From assembly GCA_937124585.1 (NCBI GenBank), contig CAKZKT010000163.1, positions 1 through 39,680 of the forward strand: DNA of 39,680 nucleotides, read 5' to 3'. This DNA is from an uncultured Anaerolineae bacterium. Its GTDB lineage: Bacteria > Chloroflexota > Anaerolineae > CG2-30-64-16. Positions 1 through 6,863 of this stretch are shown here, piece after piece. Every line of letters begins with the position of its first letter. The stretch's first letter is position 1. The notes below the pieces were generated by a model. The model was not told where the DNA came from. It worked only from the letters and a program-made list of their open reading frames with translations, and ran no database searches. The position numbers were made by a program, and so were the translations under genes.

Positions 1-165
1 TCAAAGCGGCGGCACGCCGCCGCAACCCAAACCCTTTTGGATTGCGCCGTCTCGACGGCGCTTTTCAAAGCGGCGGCACGCCGCCGCAACCCAAACCCTT
101 TTGGATTGCGCCGTCTCGACGGCGCTTTTCAAAGCGGCGGCCTGCCGCCGCAGTCCAAAACCCTC
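1..165. repeat. 64-bp tandem repeat with two palindromes per unit
   Basis: Two full units begin at 1 and 65, and a third, diverged partial unit begins at 129, giving a period of exactly 64 bp. Each full unit holds a palindrome GCGGCGG-CACG-CCGCCGC and a second one CGCCGTC-TC-GACGGCG followed by CTTTT, so a transcript would fold into paired hairpins. The third copy has CCTG in the first loop and then diverges. The first copy starts at base 1, so the array probably continues outside the window. The unit looks like a REP-type element and not CRISPR, because there are no unique spacers. Confidence 0.9.
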
Positions 166-317
166 AGCCACACCTGAACCGGATGACCTCGTCTCGACGT
201 GTGGCGAGCTGCGCGGTTAACTCCGCCGTTTGCGGTGGGCGTTCTGATTTTGCCACCTCACCGCTCCCCCCATTCCGAGAGCATGACGCTCCGGCAGCCT
301 CTGGGCGTACGCGATAA
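166..317. other. Non-coding stretch after the repeat array
   Basis: I see no convincing gene here. Together with the tandem repeat it makes up the first 317 bases before the gntR stop codon. The short open frames over it have biased, low-complexity translations typical of GC-rich shadows. The stretch follows the 3' end of gntR, but I did not find a hairpin with a T-tract. Confidence 0.5.
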
Positions 318-1073
318 TCATGTGCCGATGCGCCGGACCACGTGAAAACGAAAATAACCCGGCACAAAATAGCTGTTGGAATAATCAACCACGTGACCAT
401 CTTGAGCGATCAACCGCGCCTCAAGCCGCATGATGGCCACACCGCGCTGGATGTGCAGGCGACGCGCCAGATCGCTGCTCGCGGCTTCGGCCAGCAACTC
501 GGTACGAGAATGCGAAAGCGCGGGCCAGCCGCGCGCCAGGAAATGATCCAAGACCGAACCCTGAAAACCCGCGTTCAGCTCGGCACAGGAGAGATAGGCC
601 ATCGGCACCACGTCAATCAGATAGGCGATTCGCCGGCCAGCCGCTTCGATCACCCGGGTGATGGCCGTCACGTTCCCGTCTTCGGCCAGGCCGAGTTGCT
701 CTCGCTCGTTGAGCATCGCCGGCCGTTCCTCCATGTTCACCTCGCTCATCTGGGTGTGCAGGCCGAGACGCCGTGCCAGCCGCTCCAGGCTCTCCAGCAC
801 CTCCAGGCCGGCCTCGATCACCGGCGGAGATTGGGCCACGAAAGTGCCGACGCCGTGACGTCGGACGATGACGCGTTCCTCTGCCAGCTGGCGCAATGCC
901 TCGCGCAGCGTCGGCCGCGAGATACCCAACCGGTCGGACAGCTCGTGTTCGGAGGGGAGCCGCTCGCCAGGGTGGTATTCGCCCTGTTCGATGAGCATCT
1001 TCAACGCCTCGCTGGCCCTGGTATAGAGGGGACGACTATCATTGCGCAAACGAGTATCGTGGACGGTCAGCAT
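318..1073 (-). CDS. GntR-family transcriptional regulator (HutC/UTRA type)
   Basis: A 251-residue DNA-binding regulator. The N-terminal winged helix (about residues 12-80) carries the GntR signature, with GERLPSEHELSDRLGISR followed by TLREALRQL and a GVGTFV wing. The rest (about 95-250) fits the UTRA ligand-binding domain, which in this family binds small carbohydrates or other metabolites. A longer frame reaches an ATG at 1118, but that codon lies inside the operator and at the predicted transcription start, so I use the ATG at 1073. The gene has its own TTGTGC-17-TATAAT promoter with a perfect 17-bp palindrome at +1, which implies autorepression. The ligand and any other targets cannot be told from the sequence; no obviously co-regulated catabolic gene is adjacent. 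Confidence 0.9.
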   Translation of the reverse strand: MLTVHDTRLRNDSRPLYTRASEALKMLIEQGEYHPGERLPSEHELSDRLGISRPTLREALRQLAEERVIVRRHGVGTFVAQSPPVIEAGLEVLESLERLARRLGLHTQMSEVNMEERPAMLNEREQLGLAEDGNVTAITRVIEAAGRRIAYLIDVVPMAYLSCAELNAGFQGSVLDHFLARGWPALSHSRTELLAEAASSDLARRLHIQRGVAIMRLEARLIAQDGHVVDYSNSYFVPGYFRFHVVRRIGT

Positions 1074-1104
1074 AAAATAACCCGTAAAAAAACCCGACTC
1101 TTGT

Positions 1105-1121
1105 AAGATGTCTGACATCTT
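1105..1121. promoter_or_regulatory. GntR operator (perfect palindrome)
   Basis: AAGATGTC-T-GACATCTT is an 8-bp perfect inverted repeat with a 1-bp centre. The GTC-N-GAC core resembles known GntR-superfamily operators (FadR/PdhR/LldR-like NGTCNGACN). It covers the predicted +1 of the gntR promoter, so binding would block transcription of gntR itself. That gntR is the protein that binds is inference. Confidence 0.8.
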
Positions 1122-1123
1122 GT

Positions 1124-1152
1124 ATTATAAGCTGTTTTTACGCACAGCACAA
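1124..1152 (-). promoter_or_regulatory. gntR promoter
   Basis: On the minus strand the -35 is TTGTGC (1147-1152) and the -10 is a consensus TATAAT (1124-1129), separated by 17 bp. Transcription would start near 1117, inside the palindromic operator and about 44 nt upstream of the chosen ATG. Confidence 0.75.
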
Positions 1153-1254
1153 ATGCATCACACCGGTTCTGGACATGGTGCAAGACGTATGGGTTTATGG
1201 CCTATCTCGTGAATTTTCGGGTCGGTAGATGCCCAAAACACGATAGATCCGTGA

Positions 1255-1282
1255 TTGCGCTTACTGCCCGACATGATATAAT
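1255..1282 (+). promoter_or_regulatory. degV promoter
   Basis: TTGCGC (1255-1260), 16-bp spacer, TATAAT (1277-1282). Transcription would start near 1289, about 110 nt before the degV ATG. The 1074-1399 gap holds only this promoter and the divergent gntR promoter and operator. Confidence 0.65.
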
Positions 1283-1399
1283 GAGAGAAGCTACCGACTG
1301 AACGATGCTGCAGCGATTCTCGAAAGCTCGACTTTGAAGCCATGCAGAGGGATTTTGTCGGCGGCTATGCCTTTTCAGCTCACACTTATCGGAGGATCT

Positions 1400-2245
1400 A
1401 TGAACAGCGTCCGCATCGTTGCCGATAGCGGCTGCGATCTGCCGCCCGCCCTCGTCGCCCACTTCGGAATCACCATCGTCCCCGTCTACGTGCGCTTCGG
1501 CCAGGAGATGATTCCAAGCTCAGAGCTCAGCCCTGCGGAATTTTGGGAACGCGCGGAACGCTCTCCGGTCGCGCCGGGCACTTCATCGCCGCCGCCAGGC
1601 GCTTTTTATCAGGTCTTTGCAAAGCTCGTTGCTGCCGGCCACGATGTCATCTGCCTCACGTTGCCGGCGCGACACAGCGGGACGTACAACGCCGCGTGGG
1701 CCGCTGCCCAAGAGTTCGGGGATCGGGTGCGGGTCATTGACACCGGCTCTTTCTCCGTCGGCATGGGGCTGCAAGTATTGGTCGCAGCGAAGGAGGCCCT
1801 CGCCGGCCGCAGCGCCGAGGTGATTCAAAAGCTCATGGAAGATCTGCGCACTCGCACCTCCATCCTGTTCGCGCTGGACACGCTCGAATGGGTGCGGCGA
1901 GGAGGCCGTCTCGATCGCCTGATGCCCCTGATCGAGCGCGTGGCGGCGGCGCTGCGAGTGAAACCCATCATCGAGATGACCGAAGGCGAATTTCGCTTCC
2001 TGGGTGTAGCACGCTCGACGCGCGGCGCATTGCAGCGCATCGAAGAGGAATTACGCGCGCGTCTGCCCATCGAGACAGCAGCCGCAGCGTACACGCGCGG
2101 CTGCGAAATCGCCAACGAACTGGTCGCTTGTCTTGCCGGCCTGACCAGTCTCAAGCCAGCCGAGATCCTCGCCGTGGAGGCAGGCCCAGCCTTTGCTGCC
2201 CATGCCGGGCCGAAGGCAATGGGCGCCGCGATGATTCGCGGCTAA
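1400..2245 (+). CDS. DegV family fatty-acid-binding protein
   Basis: A 281-residue cytoplasmic protein of the DegV family. Family members bind long-chain fatty acids (FakB proteins hand them to the kinase FakA). Visible family features are an N-terminal RIVADSGCDLP strand-turn, a PGTSSPPPGAF segment matching the TSxPSP lipid-binding loop, SGTYNAA, and VIDTGSFSVGMG. The length is the usual 280-290 residues. I start at the ATG at 1400, preceded by GGAGG at 1391-1395, rather than 22 codons upstream. No fakA kinase is nearby, so the FakB role is only a family-level guess. The gene is first in a run of same-strand genes. Confidence 0.9.
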   Translation: MNSVRIVADSGCDLPPALVAHFGITIVPVYVRFGQEMIPSSELSPAEFWERAERSPVAPGTSSPPPGAFYQVFAKLVAAGHDVICLTLPARHSGTYNAAWAAAQEFGDRVRVIDTGSFSVGMGLQVLVAAKEALAGRSAEVIQKLMEDLRTRTSILFALDTLEWVRRGGRLDRLMPLIERVAAALRVKPIIEMTEGEFRFLGVARSTRGALQRIEEELRARLPIETAAAAYTRGCEIANELVACLAGLTSLKPAEILAVEAGPAFAAHAGPKAMGAAMIRG

Positions 2246-2329
2246 AAACCCTGCTACTACCACCAGTCGAGTTGCCCGGCAACCGAGCCAGCCGCACATC
2301 CGTGCGCACAACAGATAGGAGTGACGTCA

Positions 2330-3097
2330 ATGAGGATCGCCCTCCTTTCCGATATTCATGGCAATCTGGTTGCCCTGGATGCCGTGCTCAACGACATGCG
2401 GCGTTATGGCCCCTTCGATCAGGTCGTTGTGGCCGGCGACCTGGTCTGGTCGGGCCCATGGCCGGCAGAAGTCGTGGACCAGGTGCGCCAGGTCAGCTCG
2501 GCAGTGATCCAGGGAAACACGGACGCGTTTTTCCGGCGGCCAGGCGAGACTCCGGCCGGCAAAAATGACGAGCGCTTTGCCACGCAGCTGGCCTGGATGA
2601 CCGAACGGCTGGGACCTGAACGGGTAGCTTATCTTGCCGACCTGCCGTTTTCCCACCGGATCTCGCCGGCGCCGGGCGGCGACCTGCTGGTTGTTCATGC
2701 CAATCCGACAGATCTCGCCCGGCCGATCATCCCGCAATTCTCTCCGGCCGACCTGGACGCGCTGCTGCTCTCCGACGACAGCACAGAGCCCGACTGGCAG
2801 GCGCTGGCCTACGGCCACATCCACGTGCCGCACATGCACCGCTGGCGCGGCCGCCTGCTGGTGGACGTGGCCAGCGCCGGGCTGCCGATGGATGGCGATC
2901 AGCGCGCCGTCTACGCGGTGATGACGTGGGATGGCAAGGCCTGGCACGCAGAGCATCGTCGAGTTTTCTATCCGGTGCCGGTCGTCGTCCACGAGATGCG
3001 AACGAGCGGGATGCCGCGCGGCAAGCACTTCGCCGAGCGCCTCGTTGCAGCCACTTATGGCAGATCACTGCATTTGCTCGCGATGGTCACAGAATAG
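2330..3097 (+). CDS. Metallophosphoesterase (YfcE/calcineurin-like family)
   Basis: A 255-residue protein with the metal-dependent phosphoesterase fold. Metal-site motifs in order are SDIHGN near the N-terminus, GDLVWSGP, GNTD (the GNHD box with Thr for His), VVHANP and GHIHVPH. The family hydrolyses phosphodi- or monoesters with two divalent metals; the substrate is unknown. The ATG at 2330 has AGGAG at 2317-2321 with an 8-nt spacer, so it is preferred over the in-frame GTG at 2321. It is followed 12 nt later by the amylase gene, probably co-transcribed. Nothing in the pairing suggests a common substrate. Confidence 0.88.
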   Translation: MRIALLSDIHGNLVALDAVLNDMRRYGPFDQVVVAGDLVWSGPWPAEVVDQVRQVSSAVIQGNTDAFFRRPGETPAGKNDERFATQLAWMTERLGPERVAYLADLPFSHRISPAPGGDLLVVHANPTDLARPIIPQFSPADLDALLLSDDSTEPDWQALAYGHIHVPHMHRWRGRLLVDVASAGLPMDGDQRAVYAVMTWDGKAWHAEHRRVFYPVPVVVHEMRTSGMPRGKHFAERLVAATYGRSLHLLAMVTE

Positions 3098-3109
3098 GCA
3101 GAGAAAGGC

Positions 3110-4828
3110 ATGAAACACAAACTGACGCACCGACCGCTGTGGCTGTGGCCGGTTTTGCTCCTCCTCGTGCTGCTCGGCGGCTGCGTGCCGCTGCCGTCTG
3201 CCACACCGCCGGTACCCCCTCCGACGTTCACCGTGACGCCCGTCCCGGCCACGGCGGCCCCGCCGACGACACCGACGCCCGTTCCCCCCACAGTTCAGTC
3301 CGCGGCGTCCATGCCGTGGTGGAATCACGTCGTCTTCTACGAGATCTTTGTGCGTTCCTTCGCCGATGCCACGACCGGCCCACTGGCCAACGACGGCATC
3401 GGCGACTTGCAAGGCATCATCGAGAAGCTGGACTACCTGCAAGAGCTAGGCGTGCGCGGCATCTGGCTCACGCCCATCATGGAATCGCCCAGCTATCACG
3501 GCTATGACGTGACCGATTACTACACGGTCAAAAAGGAATACGGCACGAACGAGGATTTCAAACGGCTGATGGCCGAAGCACACCGCCGCAACATCCGTGT
3601 GATCATTGATCTCGTGCTGAACCACACCTCGAATCAGCACCCGTGGTTCCAGGATGCCGTGAAACCGGATTCCCCCTATCGCGACTGGTACATCTGGGCC
3701 GACAAGGACCCCGGTTATCGTGGCCCGTGGGGCCAGCAGGTGTGGCACCGGCTCGGCGATCAGTGGTATTTCGGCATGTTCTGGGAGGGGATGCCCGATC
3801 TGAATTACCGCAATCCGGAGGTGACCACGGCGATGCACCGCGTGGCGCGCTTTTGGCTCAACGAGCTCGGCGCGGACGGCTTCCGGCTCGACGCGGTGCG
3901 CTATCTGGTGGAAGAAGGGGTGAAGCAGACGAGCCTCCCGGAGACCCTCGACTGGTTGCGCCAGTTCCAGAAGGTGTACAAAGAAAAAGGGCCGGACACA
4001 CTGGCGGTCGGCGAGATCTGGACGAGCACCATCGAAGTCGGGCAATATGTGCCCACTGCCGTGGATCTGGCCTTCGAGTTCGATCTGGCGCAAGGCATCC
4101 TGAATTCCATCAGCCGGCTCACCGCAGATCCGTTTGCGACGGCGCTGGACCAGGCGCTGGCCGTCTTTCCGCCGGGCCAATTCGCCACCTTCCTCACCAA
4201 CCACGATCAGGACCGCGCCATGTCCCAGCTCGTCGGCCAGCCCGATCGCGCCCGGCTGGCTGCGCTTATTTTGATGACGTTGCCGGGTGTGCCGTTCATC
4301 TACTACGGTGAGGAGATCGGCATGACCGGGGTCAAGCCCGATGAGAAGCTGCGCACGCCCATGCAGTGGACGCCGGCCGCCCATGCCGGCTTCTCCTCGG
4401 TCGCGCCGTGGCAACCGGTCAACGCCGACTACGAAACGGTCAATGTCCAGACCCAAAACGCCGACCCGAACTCGCTGCTGAACTGGTATCGCAAGCTGAT
4501 CGCTTTGCGCATGGCGCATCCGGCGCTGCGCGTCGGCAGTTTCGAGCCGATCGCGACGGACAAACTCAGCGTCTACGCGTTTCTGCGCCGGACACCGGAC
4601 GAGGTCTTGCTGGGCATCTACAATTTCAGCAGCGGCCCGGTGACGGACTACACGCTCGCGTTGGCGCAGGGCAAGCTGACAGACAAGCTGATCGCGACCG
4701 ATCTTCTGACGGGTGCCGCCGTTGCCGCGCCCAGCCTCGATGCTGCGGGCGGCTTCGCCAACTATCGGCCCTTTCCCCAGCTGGCCCCACGCACGGGCTA
4801 CCTCATCGAGTTGAAAGCCGACCGATGA
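3110..4828 (+). CDS. Extracellular lipoprotein alpha-amylase family enzyme (GH13)
   Basis: A 572-residue secreted glycosidase. Residues 1-25 are a lipoprotein signal ending in LGGC (Cys25), followed by a Pro/Thr-rich tether to about residue 65. The GH13 barrel then shows the conserved regions: DLVLNHTS (about 167-174), DGFRLDAVR with nucleophile Asp261, GEIW with acid/base Glu302, and NHDQDR with Asp366. A short all-beta C-terminal domain follows. The family cleaves alpha-glucans or related alpha-glucosides; resemblance to the oligo-1,6-glucosidase/alpha-glucosidase branch is likely but not proven. It would act on the cell surface. Its stop codon overlaps the next start as ATGA at 4825-4828, indicating translational coupling. 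Confidence 0.92.
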   Translation: MKHKLTHRPLWLWPVLLLLVLLGGCVPLPSATPPVPPPTFTVTPVPATAAPPTTPTPVPPTVQSAASMPWWNHVVFYEIFVRSFADATTGPLANDGIGDLQGIIEKLDYLQELGVRGIWLTPIMESPSYHGYDVTDYYTVKKEYGTNEDFKRLMAEAHRRNIRVIIDLVLNHTSNQHPWFQDAVKPDSPYRDWYIWADKDPGYRGPWGQQVWHRLGDQWYFGMFWEGMPDLNYRNPEVTTAMHRVARFWLNELGADGFRLDAVRYLVEEGVKQTSLPETLDWLRQFQKVYKEKGPDTLAVGEIWTSTIEVGQYVPTAVDLAFEFDLAQGILNSISRLTADPFATALDQALAVFPPGQFATFLTNHDQDRAMSQLVGQPDRARLAALILMTLPGVPFIYYGEEIGMTGVKPDEKLRTPMQWTPAAHAGFSSVAPWQPVNADYETVNVQTQNADPNSLLNWYRKLIALRMAHPALRVGSFEPIATDKLSVYAFLRRTPDEVLLGIYNFSSGPVTDYTLALAQGKLTDKLIATDLLTGAAVAAPSLDAAGGFANYRPFPQLAPRTGYLIELKADR

Positions 4829-5265
4829 TCGAAAGCTTCTTGCCGCTTCATCCGCGCTTCGTGCATTTTCCGATCGCCCTGTTGCTCGTCGGCGCCGCCT
4901 TTGTGGCCGGCGGCCTGCTGCGGCCCGGTGCCACGGAACGTTGGCTGTGGGCGGGGCGATGGCTGATCTTCCTCGGCTGGATCGGCGTCATTGTCGCCGG
5001 GATCACCGGGCTGGTGGATCAGAGCCAGGCGTCGGACACGCCGGCCGTGCGCGACACGATCAACCTGCACATCACTGCCGGCATCGCGCTCTTGATCGTG
5101 TTCGGCCTGGCCCTCTACTGGCCGCTGAAGGACAAGCGCCTGTGGCGCGCGGGCAGCCGCCCCTGGAGCTATCTGGCCCTGCTGCTCCTGGGCGTGCTGC
5201 TCGTCCTGGTCGAGGGCTGGCTGGGCGGACAACTGGTGTACACATTGGGGGTCGGCGTGCGCTGA
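4825..5265 (+). CDS. DUF2231 family membrane protein
   Basis: A 146-residue integral membrane protein with four hydrophobic helices (about residues 12-32, 46-64, 78-98 and 112-138). It carries the DUF2231 signatures LHPRFVHFPIALL at the N-terminus and a C-terminal GWLGGQLVY-GVGV. The family has no established biochemical function. The start ATG overlaps the amylase stop (ATGA), and the cobalamin adenosyltransferase follows 25 nt later. I recognise the family but can offer no specific role. Confidence 0.85.
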   Translation: MIESFLPLHPRFVHFPIALLLVGAAFVAGGLLRPGATERWLWAGRWLIFLGWIGVIVAGITGLVDQSQASDTPAVRDTINLHITAGIALLIVFGLALYWPLKDKRLWRAGSRPWSYLALLLLGVLLVLVEGWLGGQLVYTLGVGVR

Positions 5266-5290
5266 TCCACCAAGGAGGAGAAAACATCGC

Positions 5291-5845
5291 ATGACAATCA
5301 AGTGGTATACGGGCACCGGCGATGACGGCTACACGGGAGTCTTAGGTCGGGAACGCGTGCCCAAATATGCTGATCGGCCCGCCGCCTATGGCACTGTGGA
5401 CGAGGCCTCGGCGGTGCTGGGCATGGTGCGCATCCAGGCCAAAGACAAACAGGTGCGCCAGCTGGCACTGGCCATCCAGCGCGACTTGTACAAACTCATG
5501 GCCGATCTGGCCACCCTGCCCGAGACGGCGACCCGGCCGCCCTGGCTGAGCGAAGATCGGCTCTCCTGGCTGGAGCAGAAGACCGAGGCTCTGGGCAAGC
5601 GGGTCGAGATGCCGCCTGCGTTCATCATCCCAGGAGACAGCATCGGCGGCGCGTGGCTGGATATCGCGCGCACCGTCGTGCGCCGGGCCGAACGCATCGT
5701 CGCCAAGCTCACTCACGACGGCGAGGTGCGCACCGCCACGCCGCTGCGCTATCTCAACCGGCTCTCCTCGCTCCTCTTCGTGATGGCTCGCGTCGAAGAC
5801 CGCGTGGAAGGAGTAGAGCAGTTCACGCTGGCGACAGGAGAATGA
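5291..5845 (+). CDS. PduO-type ATP:cob(I)alamin adenosyltransferase
   Basis: A 184-residue enzyme that transfers the adenosyl group of ATP to cob(I)alamin or cobyrinate diamide, making the adenosylcobalamin coenzyme. PduO-family marks are TGTGDDGYTGVLG near the N-terminus (ATP loop), VPKYADRPAAYGTVDEASAVLG, and the active-site helix RTVVRRAERIV. The length is normal for the family. AAGGAGGAG at 5272-5280 gives a strong ribosome site. No other cobalamin gene is nearby, so it probably serves salvage or imported corrinoid. Its TGA overlaps a possible upstream ATG of nfo. Confidence 0.92.
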   Translation: MTIKWYTGTGDDGYTGVLGRERVPKYADRPAAYGTVDEASAVLGMVRIQAKDKQVRQLALAIQRDLYKLMADLATLPETATRPPWLSEDRLSWLEQKTEALGKRVEMPPAFIIPGDSIGGAWLDIARTVVRRAERIVAKLTHDGEVRTATPLRYLNRLSSLLFVMARVEDRVEGVEQFTLATGE

Positions 5846-5895
5846 AGCGTGAGGCACGAGCCGCGAAGCATACGTTGCATCCAGGAGAAACCATC

Positions 5896-6747
5896 ATGCT
5901 GCTTGGCGCACACATGTCCACGGCTGGCGGGCTGAGCACGGCCTTCGAGCGTGCGCGGTCCATCGGCATCAACACCATGCAGATATTCACCAAAAATCAA
6001 AATCGCTGGGAGCAAAAGCCGGCCACGTCAGAAGAGATCGCGCGCTGGTTCGCTGCACAGGCAGCCACAGGCATCGGGCCAGTGATCTCCCATGCCGCAT
6101 ATCTGCTGAACCTGGGCACGCCCGACGATGCGCTGTGGGAGAAATCGGTGCGCGCGCTCATAGACGAGCTGACTCGCGCCGAACAGCTGGACATTTTGGG
6201 CGTCGTGCTTCATCCCGGCGCGCATATGGGCACGGGCGAGGCCGCGGGCATCGCGCGCATCATCGCCGGGCTGGACGCCGCGCACGCGGCCACGCCGGGC
6301 TACCGCACCCTCACCCTGGTCGAAACGACGGCCGGCCAGGGCACTGCACTGGGCTATCGCTTCGCGCAACTACAGGCAATCTTGAACGGCGTGAAGGCGC
6401 CGGAACGGATCGGCTTCTGCTTCGACACGTGCCATGTCTTCGCGGCCGGCTACGACATCCGCACAGCCGAGGCCTACGCGGCGACCATGGCCGAGTTCGA
6501 CCGCCTGGCCGGCCTGGATCGCATCCGGTGTTTTCATTTCAACGACAGCAAAAAGGGGCTGGGCGCACGCGTGGATCGGCACGATCACATCGGGACCGGC
6601 GTGCTCGGCCTGCAGGCCTTCGCCAACATCCTCAACGATCCACGATTCGCCGCGGTGCCGATGGTCCTGGAGACGCCGAAGAGCGATGACATGCACGAGG
6701 ACGTGGAGAATCTACGCATTCTGCGAAGTCTCATCCGCGCGGCATAG
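5896..6747 (+). CDS. nfo: Endonuclease IV (AP endonuclease)
   Basis: A 283-residue zinc-dependent AP endonuclease of base excision repair, which cuts 5' to abasic sites. The xylose-isomerase-like barrel shows the metal ligands of the AP_endonuc_2 family: LGAHMSTAGG, VLHPGAHMGTG, LVETTAGQG, FCFDTCHVFAAGYD, FHFNDSKKGLGARVDRHDHIG and MVLETPKSDD. The length matches bacterial Nfo (about 280). The ATG at 5896 has AGGAG at 5883-5887 with 8-nt spacing; the in-frame ATG at 5842 is only 1 nt from its AGGAG and is rejected. It is last in the + strand run and is followed by a long bidirectional hairpin. Confidence 0.95.
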   Translation: MLLGAHMSTAGGLSTAFERARSIGINTMQIFTKNQNRWEQKPATSEEIARWFAAQAATGIGPVISHAAYLLNLGTPDDALWEKSVRALIDELTRAEQLDILGVVLHPGAHMGTGEAAGIARIIAGLDAAHAATPGYRTLTLVETTAGQGTALGYRFAQLQAILNGVKAPERIGFCFDTCHVFAAGYDIRTAEAYAATMAEFDRLAGLDRIRCFHFNDSKKGLGARVDRHDHIGTGVLGLQAFANILNDPRFAAVPMVLETPKSDDMHEDVENLRILRSLIRAA

Positions 6748-6805
6748 CGTAGCGGACCATGCACGCCATCTCCTCCGCGTGACGCGAGGTCGGCAAGACA
6801 GTTAA

Positions 6806-6846
6806 GTCAAAGTGCCTGGCACGTACGACGTGCCAGACACTTTGAC
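6806..6846. terminator. Bidirectional hairpin between nfo and the AOR gene
   Basis: GTCAAAGTGCCTGGCACGT (6806-6824), a 3-nt loop, and ACGTGCCAGACACTTTGAC (6828-6846) pair at 18 of 19 positions, with one C/A mismatch. It lies between two convergent genes, which suits a two-way terminator, although neither side has a long T-tract. The GTGCCTGGCACGT core recurs upstream of metX and, shortened, upstream of the MFS gene, so it is also a dispersed palindromic repeat. Confidence 0.75.
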
Positions 6847-6863
6847 CACAGGTTCCTGCCCGC

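Noticed and set aside
1-165. CRISPR array
   Set aside because: Repeats are directly adjacent with a 64-bp period and no unique spacers, and no cas gene is seen.
42-317. 91-codon frame over the tandem repeats
   Set aside because: It is made of repeat translation and Arg/Pro-rich sequence with no domain. It is treated as non-coding.
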